A DNA stretch of 64,000 bases from Achatina immaculata (lineage: Eukaryota; Mollusca; Gastropoda; Stylommatophora; Achatinidae): assembly GCA_009760885.1 (NCBI GenBank), contig CM019701.1:35540697-35604696 (forward strand), read 5' to 3'. The notes beneath the pieces were generated by a model that saw only the letters and a list, made by a program, of their open reading frames with translations, did not search any database and was not told where the DNA came from. A program made the position numbers and the translations under genes. The stretch's first letter is position 1. Each line of letters starts with the position of its first letter. Shown here in pieces: positions 56,386-64,000 of this stretch.

Positions 56386-56439
56386 ATGTTTTGTATTGAA
56401 AATACATGTTTGGCAGTTACAGGACTTAATTTTTGCCTG

Positions 56440-57660
56440 TTGCAAAGATTGACGTCTGGTTAGAACCGACAGTCGAATTGCAAAAACTAACGAGTGAAAC
56501 TAACGATAACTAACTATGATGTATTTATAAGAGAACGGAAAAGAAGTGTGCCATTGCATATTGTTTCTTATCTTTGCCAACGTTTGCAGCACCTGGGACA
56601 GGCCACAATCTGTTGTGGAGGAATGTGGCAAAGATTAGTGACAACCGACATTCGGATCGCAAATCTGGAGTGAAACTTACGATGAACTGTATCAGACATG
56701 AAAATAGTCTCGAACAGTGACGAGTTGTTTTTTCTGACATTCGCATTGCAAATCTGGAGTGAAACTAACGAGATCTAACTATGATTATCAGAGATGAAAA
56801 TCGTCACGAAAAATGCGAATTGTAGATCTGTGGCAAAGTTTGACTTCTGGTGAGAACCGACATTCGCATTGAAAATCTGGAGTGAAAATAAGCAGATCTA
56901 ACTACGCTGAACAATTCGGAATGATAATAGCCACGAACAATGCAAGTTGTAGACATTCATATCGCAAAACTGGAGTGAAACTAACGAGATCTAACTACGA
57001 CGGACTTTATCAGAGATGAAAAGCATCACGAACAATGCGCCTTGTAGATCTGTTGCAAAAATTGACGTCTGGTGAGAACTGACATTCGAAATGCAAATAT
57101 GGAGTGAAACTTACGATGAACTGTATCAGACATGAAAATAGTCCCGAACAGTGCGCTTTGTAGAGATCTGACGTTCGCATTGCAAATCTGGAGTGAAACT
57201 AACGATATCTTACTGCGATGAACTATTTCAGAGATGGAAATCGTCACGAACAATGCGATTTGTAGATCTGTTGCAAAGATTGACGTCTGGTGAAAACCGA
57301 CATTCGCATTGCGAATCTGGAGTGAAACTAACGAGATCTAACTATGATTATCAGAGATGAAAATCGTCACGAAAAATGCGAATTGTAGATCTGTGGCAAA
57401 GTTTGACTTCTGGTGAGAACCGACATTCGCATTGAAAATCTGGAGTGAAAATAAGCAGATCTAACTACGCTGAACTTAATTCGGAATGATAATAGCCACG
57501 AACAATGCAAGTTGTAGACATTCATATCGCAAAACTGGAGTGAAACTAACGAGATCTAACTACGACGGACTTTATCAGAGATGAAAAGCATCACGAACAA
57601 TGCGCCTTGTAGATCTGTTGCAAAAATTGACGTCTGGTGAGAACTGACATTCGAAATGCA
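56440..57660 (-). repeat. about 120-bp satellite, inverted orientation, array 4
   Basis: About ten units, period about 120-123 bp (for example 57278 to 57401). Several unit variants recur in blocks: 56837-57120 resembles 57401-57660, showing a higher-order pattern. Repeated minus-strand frames here are shadows of the satellite. Confidence 0.85.
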
Positions 57661-57940
57661 AATATGGATTTCAATCTAAAACTAAACTATGAAAGAACAA
57701 ATTATCAAAGAAGAGAAAATGGCATGAAAGTTGTTTCTTATCTTTGGCAACGTTTGCAGCACCTATCCCGGCCACAATTCAGGAAGTAGTTGTCCAGAAA
57801 GTAGTTTTCAAATTCTTTGTTAGATCCGTTGAAGATGACCAATGCTAGCAGTTTTCGTCTATTAAAGCAAGATCAGGTTTCAGGAAACAAGATCAGGACG
57901 ATTCCTTTGAGTTGTCAGTCATTGTATATGCAAGTGGTAT
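57661..57940 (-). repeat. unit C fragment, inverted
   Basis: Complement of about 53210-53490 ('gatcaggtttcaggaaac', 'gttgtcagtcattgtatatg'), cut abruptly at 57940 where satellite resumes. Confidence 0.85.
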
Positions 57941-58610
57941 GAACTGTATCAGACATGAAAATAGTCCCGAACAGTGCGCTTTGTAGAGATCTGACGTTCG
58001 CATTGCAAATCTGGAGTGAAACTAACGAGATCTTACTGCGATGAACTATTTCAGAGATGGAAATCGTCACGAACAATGCGATTTGTAGATCTGTTGCAAA
58101 GATTGACGTCTGGTGAAAACCGACATTCGCATTGCGAATCTGGAGTGAAAATAAGCAGATCTAACTACGCTGAACTTAATTCGGAATGATAATAGCCACG
58201 AACAATGCAAGTTGTAGACATTCATATCGCAAAACTGGAGTGAAACTAACGAGATCTAACTACGACGGACTTTATCAGAGATGAAAAGCATCACGAACAA
58301 TGCGCCTTGTAGATCTGTTGCAAAAATTGACGTCTGGTGAGAACTGACATTCGAAATGCAAATATGGAGTGAAACTTACGATGAACTGTATCAGACATGA
58401 AAATAGTCCCGAACAGTGCGCTTTGTAGAGATCTGACGTTCGCATTGCAAATCTGGAGTGAAATTAACGAGATCTTACTGCGATGAACTATTTCAGAGAT
58501 GGAAATCGTCATGAACAATGTGATTTGTAGATCTGCTGCAAAAATTGACGTCTGGTGAGAACTGACATTCGCATTGCGAATCTGGAATGACACTAATGAG
58601 ATCTAACTAT
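57941..58610 (-). repeat. about 120-bp satellite, inverted orientation, array 5
   Basis: Five to six units, near-identical to 62534-63195. Confidence 0.85.
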
Positions 58611-60236
58611 GAAAGAACAATCTATCAGAGAACGGAAAATAAGTGTACATGCAATGGCATGAAAGTTGTTTCTTATCTTTGGCAACGTTTGCAGCACCTA
58701 TCCTGGCCACAATCCAGGAAGAAGTTGTCCAGAAAGTAGTTTTGAAATTCTTTATTAGATCCGTTGAAAATGACCAATGCTAACAGTTGGAATTAATTGT
58801 TAATAAGCAAGATCAGGTTTCAGGAAACAAGGTCAGGACGATTCCTTTGAGTTGTCAGTCATTGTATATCCAAGTGGTAAAAAAATCGTACATTAACGCT
58901 ACAAAGAAATCAACGTGGTTCCAAGGTGCTAAAGTAAATCATGAGTTGCAAGTGCCACAGATGAAGGTATAAATACTTCAGGCCGAGAGAATGCCCTACG
59001 GTGCAAAAGACTGCAGTTGTTCCTTTTGACGAAACGAAATAACAAGAATCATTCTGAGGTCAATCCCTTTCTGCTGCGTATCACAACACTCATAAACTAC
59101 TGTGAAATAAGTACTGACTTCGGCCGGCACCACATAAAGTATTTTCATTTAATAAATGCATTCATCTGATCTTATTTCATGTTGGCGCAGTTCAATGCAG
59201 TGAGTTACTAAGTTTTCTTCTGTGGATTTTGTTGTCCGTTGTTTTGTAAAGCGTGGCAAAAAGAATGGATGTAACTGAGAAAAGTGTAAGAAGCAGTGTA
59301 AGCGTTACTAAGTGCCACTTTTTATGTGTATCGGTCGTTTTAAATTAGTATTTTCGTATAATTGTATTGTATGTATTGCAGTGGAGGAGTACTGTTATCG
59401 CATTATAAAGTCGCAGTGTAAAGTCCAGTATGACGTCTTGTGAGGATTCAATCTTTCAATTATCAGATTTTCGGAGTGTCGGTGAGAGAGACCACAGAAA
59501 TATATCGTTAAACGTCAGCATCGTCTATTAGTCTCTCTGGCCATGTCGTTTGTCTGTCAAGGACCATTTCCAGATCAGTGGCTACGGAATCATCACAATT
59601 GCAGAACACTGTTTGCAAACTCGCCAATGACAAAGAAGGGCGAAACATGTTTCCATCCACACTTACATGGAGGATATGGCCTAGTTTTCGAAGACGTCTT
59701 CGAAGGATGTGTAGCCACCAACAGGCAATAAAATACTTTTCAGTTACTTTTCAGAAGCGTATGCTTCTTGAACTAGAAGTGTTCCGTCTTCTCATCAGAT
59801 AGACAACTGCATCCCGTTCCAGAGAAAGGTGGCAGTTGGTCTTCAAAGCCAATAATGTTGGGAGAAGAAGGTCTGTCATTTGCTGATGATGTTCTGGTGT
59901 ATCGAAGAGACAGGCAGGAAATTCATATTTATTCCTGGTGTGACATTTCTACACCCTTGTACGGTGGTACAAAAGCACCAAACTATAAATAGTGTTATGA
60001 GACTGGGTGGCAAGGATATGATCAGAACCAACTTGAAAGTGAACTTTGATCGGCAATGAAAGCTTGCACACTAGCAAGCTGACCAGTTTGAGCAATGAAA
60101 ACATGATTTATAATTAAATCAGTCACCATCAACATTGTTACTATCCACACACAATATTTTTTGCACAGATCTTGTTGCACACATCAATTTGATACGCATG
60201 CTGTTGATTCAAAGCTGACTGACTGATCTTATATCC
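58611..60236 (-). repeat. unit C, inverted copy
   Basis: Complement of 51830-53480 with small indels. At 59858-59930 the + strand reads 'LGEEGLSFADDVLVYRRDRQ', a reverse transcriptase-like FADD box (59879-59890), so unit C contains at least a scrap of a LINE. A frame at 59578-59802 recurs in the direct copies. Confidence 0.8.
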
Positions 60237-62250
60237 TTATATCCTTCCCGTACTGTTAAACTTCACATAGGGCTCACAAAGTAGTTCGCCAATTTTTCCT
60301 GTCTTCAGCGAGTCTTTCAACCTCATCATTATGCCTGTTAATTTGGTCTCTCTTAACAATGTCCTCTTCAGAGATTCACGCGTTCTGCCTCTTTTTCTTC
60401 GGCCCGTTGTGTTCCACTTGATAGCTTGTTTTGAGATTCTCTGATTATTTCTTCTCATCAAGTGACCAACTTGTGTCCATCTCTTTTTCCTGATCACCCT
60501 TGAGACTGGTGGTTGTTCAGTCATCTGTCTTATCTCTGCATTGTTCTTGAATTCGTTCCACTTGATGCCTTAGGCATTTGTTTTCAAAAGAGTCTAATTT
60601 CTTTTCTATTTCTTTAGTTGTTTTCCAGCTTTCGCATGCATATTACATTTGAATTGAATGGTTTTTGTGCTTATAACTTTTATACAATTGCATATGTTCT
60701 AAAGATTCTTGAAGATTGATGCTGCTTTTGAAATTCTGATCCTTTCTAGTGTCACCATCCTGGTCTATGTGTGTCTTTTCTTCGTTCTTGCCAAGGTATG
60801 CAAAGTGATTGACTTCTTCAATATCTGTCACTTGTATGTGTATTTTTCCATTTTGATTAAAGGGAATTTTCATTATTTTTCTTTTCTCCATGTTAATTTC
60901 AAGTCCTATTTTGCTAGCCAGTGAAGACAGGCTATCTGTTTTTTTTCTTGCATGTAATTCACATTATTACTGATAAGAATTATGTCATCAGCAAAATCAA
61001 GATCTTCTAGTTGGGTCCCATGTACCCAGTCGATACCTGTGCAACATTTTTTCATTATGAAGTCTATTGTAATCCCAAAAAGTAAAGGAGACAGTATACA
61101 TCCTTGTTTCACACCTGTTTCAATCTGGAACCATTCACTCATCCCTTCTTCTGTCTTGACTGCACAAACACATCCATTGTATAAGTCCTTAATGATGTTG
61201 ACAATTTCAGATATAGATATTTCCATATAGACTTAAAATTCTCCATAATGAATCTCTATGTATGCCTTTTTTAAAATGTATGAAGTTCAGTATTAATGGT
61301 TTCTGCTTTTCAATATGTTCTTCAAGTATTATTCTGAGAGTAAAGATCTGGTCGAGACAAGTTCTCCCTTTTCGAAATCCTGCTTGCTCTTCTCTCAATG
61401 CAGTATCTTTAAATCTATTCAAAATGACCAAAATACTTTTGACACAACTGATATTAAGGTTGTTAGTCACTAAAGTTGTCTTTTTTTTTTTTTTTTGGTA
61501 TTTTAACAATGATTAGTTTTTACCAATTAGAAGGGACCTTTTCGTCTTTCCAAATCTTGTTAAACATTCTCTGTAGTCTCATGTTGTCACTATTGATAGC
61601 TTTTAGCATTTCGGCTGTTATTGCATATTCACCTGCAGCTTTGTTGTTAGCCATTAAATTCACTTTCATACAATTTAATTTCATCTAGGTTGTGGGGCTG
61701 GTAAGTCAGTTTCAAGGTTTAACAATTCTTTTGGGTGTGGTCGATTACGTATTTATTGGAAGTGTTCAGCCCGTCTTTGCTGTTGGTTTTTATTTGATGT
61801 TAATAGGATTCCAGTTTTGCTAAGGATTGGTCTTTCTTTAGATGTAATAGTACCTGTTAGCCTCTTTTGTATGTTATATAAAATTTTGCTGTCTCCTGTT
61901 TTTGCTGCTTTTTCTGCATCTTTCGCCATATTCTCTTTTATTCCTTCTAGCTGAACTTTTCTACTTTCTTGTCAATTTCTTTGTATGTTGCTTTCGCCAG
62001 AAATGTTTTTGCATTCAACGTGTCTAATTTGACTGCTCGTCTTTCATGTATATACTTCCATGTTTTATCTGATATCCATGCTTTTCTATGTTTTTGCTTT
62101 TGCTCCTGTCATTATGACTGTGCTGTAAGAGTTCCATAACTCATCTATACCTATCTCCTCAACTTCACTGGGTGTTTTGGAATGATTGGCAAGTTCCTGA
62201 TTGAAATTAATGTTAGTATTTTCTTCTTGTAGGCTTTGGCTGTTTTTTTT
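60237..62250 (-). mobile_element. RTE-like LINE family B, 2-kb 3' part (best copy)
   Basis: Minus-strand order from the 5' side (62240): a linker, then the fingers region ('RMFNKIW'-equivalent near 61560), then 'LREEQAGFRKGRTCLDQIFT' (frame 61509-61207). Frame 61226-60906 follows with 'ISEIVNIIKDLYNGCVCAVK', 'ETGVKQGCILSPLLFGITID' and 'QLEDLDFADDIILISNNVNY' (FADD intact). It ends with 'INHFAYLGK'-type text and the C-terminus (60524-60237: 'RRNNQRISKQAIKWNTTGRR', 'SLKRTLLRETKLTGI', ending 'FNSTGRI'). The 3' edge shows a short 'atatcctt' repeat (60229-60246). It lies between inverted unit C and satellite; stops and frameshifts make it inactive. Confidence 0.83.
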
Positions 62251-62254
62251 TTAA

Positions 62255-63195
62255 GTTTGACTTCTGGTGAGAACCGACATTCGCATTGAAAATCTGGAGT
62301 GAAAATAAGCAGATCTAACTACGCTGAACAATTCGGAATGATAATAGCCACGAACAATGCAAGTTGTAGACATTCATATCGCAAAACTGGAGTGAAACTA
62401 ACGAGATCTAACTACGACGGACTTTATCAGAGATGAAAAGCATCACGAACAATGCGCCTTGTAGATCTGTTGCAAAAATTGACGTCTGGTGAGAACTGAC
62501 ATTCGAAATGCAAATATGGAGTGAAACTTACGATGAACTGTATCAGACATGAAAATAGTCCCGAACAGTGCGCTTTGTAGAGATCTGACGTTCGCATTGC
62601 AAATCTGGAGTGAAACTAACGAGATCTTACTGCGATGAACTATTTCAGAGATGGAAATCGTCACGAACAATGCGATTTGTAGATCTGTTGCAAAGATTGA
62701 CGTCTGGTGAAAACCGACATTCGCATTGCGAATCTGGAGTGAAAATAAGCAGATCTAACTACGCTGAACTTAATTCGGAATGATAATAGCCACGAACAAT
62801 GCAAGTTGTAGACATTCATATCGCAAAACTGGAGTGAAACTAACGAGATCTAACTACGACGGACTTTATCAGAGATGAAAAGCATCACGAACAATGCGCC
62901 TTGTAGATCTGTTGCAAAGATTGACGTCTGGTGAGAACTGACATTCGAATGCAAATATGGAGTGAAACTTACGATGAACTGTATCAGACATGAAAATAGT
63001 CCCGAACAGTGCGCTTTGTAGAGATCTGACGTTCGCATTGCAAATCTGGAGTGAAATTAACGAGATCTTACTGCGATGAACTATTTCAGAGATGGAAATC
63101 GTCATGAACAATGTGATTTGTAGATCTGCTGCAAAAATTGACGTCTGGTGAGAACTGACATTCGCATTGCGAATCTGGAATGACACTAATGAGAT
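62255..63195 (-). repeat. about 120-bp satellite, inverted orientation, array 6
   Basis: Seven to eight units. 62255-62533 follows 56838-57120 and 62534-63195 follows 57941-58610 almost base for base. Confidence 0.85.
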
Positions 63196-64000
63196 CTAAC
63201 TATGAAAGAACAATCTATCAGAGAACGGAAAATAAGTGTACATGCAATGGCATGAAAGTTGTTTCTTATCTTTGGCAACGTTTGCAGCACCTATCCTGGC
63301 CACAATCCAGGAAGAAGTTGTCCAGAAAGTAGTTTTGAAATTCTTTATTAGATCCGTTGAAAATGACCAATGCTAACAGTTGGAATTAATTGTTAATAAG
63401 CAAGATCAGGTTTCAGGAAACAAGGTCAGGACGATTCCTTTGAGTTGTCAGTCATTGTATATCCAAGTGGTAAAAAAATCGTACATTAACGCTACAAAGA
63501 AATCAACGTGGTTCCAAGGTGCTAAAGTAAATCATGAGTTGCAAGTGCCACAGATGAAGGTAATAAATACTTCAGGCCGAGAGAATGCCCTACGGTGCAA
63601 AAGACTGCAGTTGTTCCTTTTGACGAAACGAAATAACAAGAATCATTCTGAGGTCAATCCCTTTCTGCTGCGTATCACAACACTCATAAACTACTGTGAA
63701 ATAAGTACTGACTTCGGCCGGCACCACATAAAGTATTTTTCATTTAATAAATGCATTCATCTGATCTTATTTCATGTTGGCGCAGTTCAATGCAGTGAGT
63801 TACTAAGTTTTCTTCTGTGGATTTTGTTGTCCGTTGTTTTGTAAAGCGTGGCAAAAAGAATGGATGTAACTGAGAAAAGTGTAAGAAGCAGTGTAAGCGT
63901 TACTAAGTGCCACTTTTTATGTGTATCGGTCGTTTTAAATTAGTATTTTCGTATAATTGTATTGTATGTATTGCAGTGGAGGAGTACTGTTATCGCATTA
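63196..64000 (-). repeat. unit C, inverted copy, running off the window
   Basis: Follows 58611-59405 at an offset of 4593-4595 bases with very few differences. A 154-codon + frame at 63380-63844 is longer than its counterpart only because of a one-base difference near 63560 ('aaggtaataaat' against 'aaggtataaat'). Confidence 0.85.

Noticed and set aside
57026..57253. Repeated 75-100-codon frames on the minus strand of the satellite (57026, 58291, 62443, 62869)
   Set aside because: They recur only because the satellite monomer does; no domain and no start or splice context.

Overview
This is a eukaryotic, AT-rich, repeat-dominated window. Nothing looks prokaryotic: there are no operons, ribosome binding sites or CRISPR arrays. 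The one host gene I recognise is split by introns with GT..AG borders. The transposon mix (several RTE-like LINE families, Tc1/mariner copies, a Penelope-like element with a GIY-YIG domain, a possible piggyBac relic) suggests an invertebrate animal, perhaps an arthropod. That taxonomic call is an inference.

Host gene (7417-24300, + strand): the last four coding exons of an adenylyl cyclase-associated protein (CAP / Srv2 / capulet), encoding the actin-binding C-terminal CARP domain. Exons are 7417-7540, 12165-12247, 20398-20541 and 24220-24300. Reading phases agree at all three junctions, the joined 143-residue frame has no internal stop, and AATAAA follows the stop codon by 76 bases. The upstream exons (N-terminal helical domain, proline-rich linker, WH2) were not found and probably lie left of the window.

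Transposons within and around CAP (1-27470): the introns are filled with old elements. I use four labels for RTE-like LINE families: A (TGAA-type tail), B (C-terminus ending in a Gly-Thr-Gly-Arg-Ile-like motif), C (AG-type tail) and D (GAT-type tail, C-terminus ending Arg-His-Gly-Thr). There are also an RNase H-bearing LINE fragment, a 949-bp and a 1227-bp mariner with both terminal inverted repeats, a mariner N-terminal fragment, a Penelope-like element and a possible piggyBac relic.

27470-42240: an almost complete family C LINE (27735-30600, minus) carrying a 61-bp insertion flanked by a 15-bp target-site duplication; a 1.5-kb family A copy; an unclassified dispersed repeat in several copies; a 191-bp foldback; and a cluster of three hairpins.

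42240-64000: a composite higher-order repeat. The module order is about 120-bp satellite, LINE mosaic, A-rich tract, then 'unit C'. It occurs twice in direct orientation, then flips near 53945 into inverted copies that run past the window end. The A-rich tracts (3.4 and 2.1 kb; T-rich counterpart 1.45 kb) are nearly free of T on the + strand and produce long artefactual phenylalanine-rich frames on the opposite strand.

I see no convincing new biochemical system. The best candidates for follow-up are the composite repeat with its strand-asymmetric A-rich blocks, the stitched LINE mosaics (possibly piRNA-cluster-like), the hairpin cluster, and a possible degenerate hammerhead ribozyme in the Penelope-like element.
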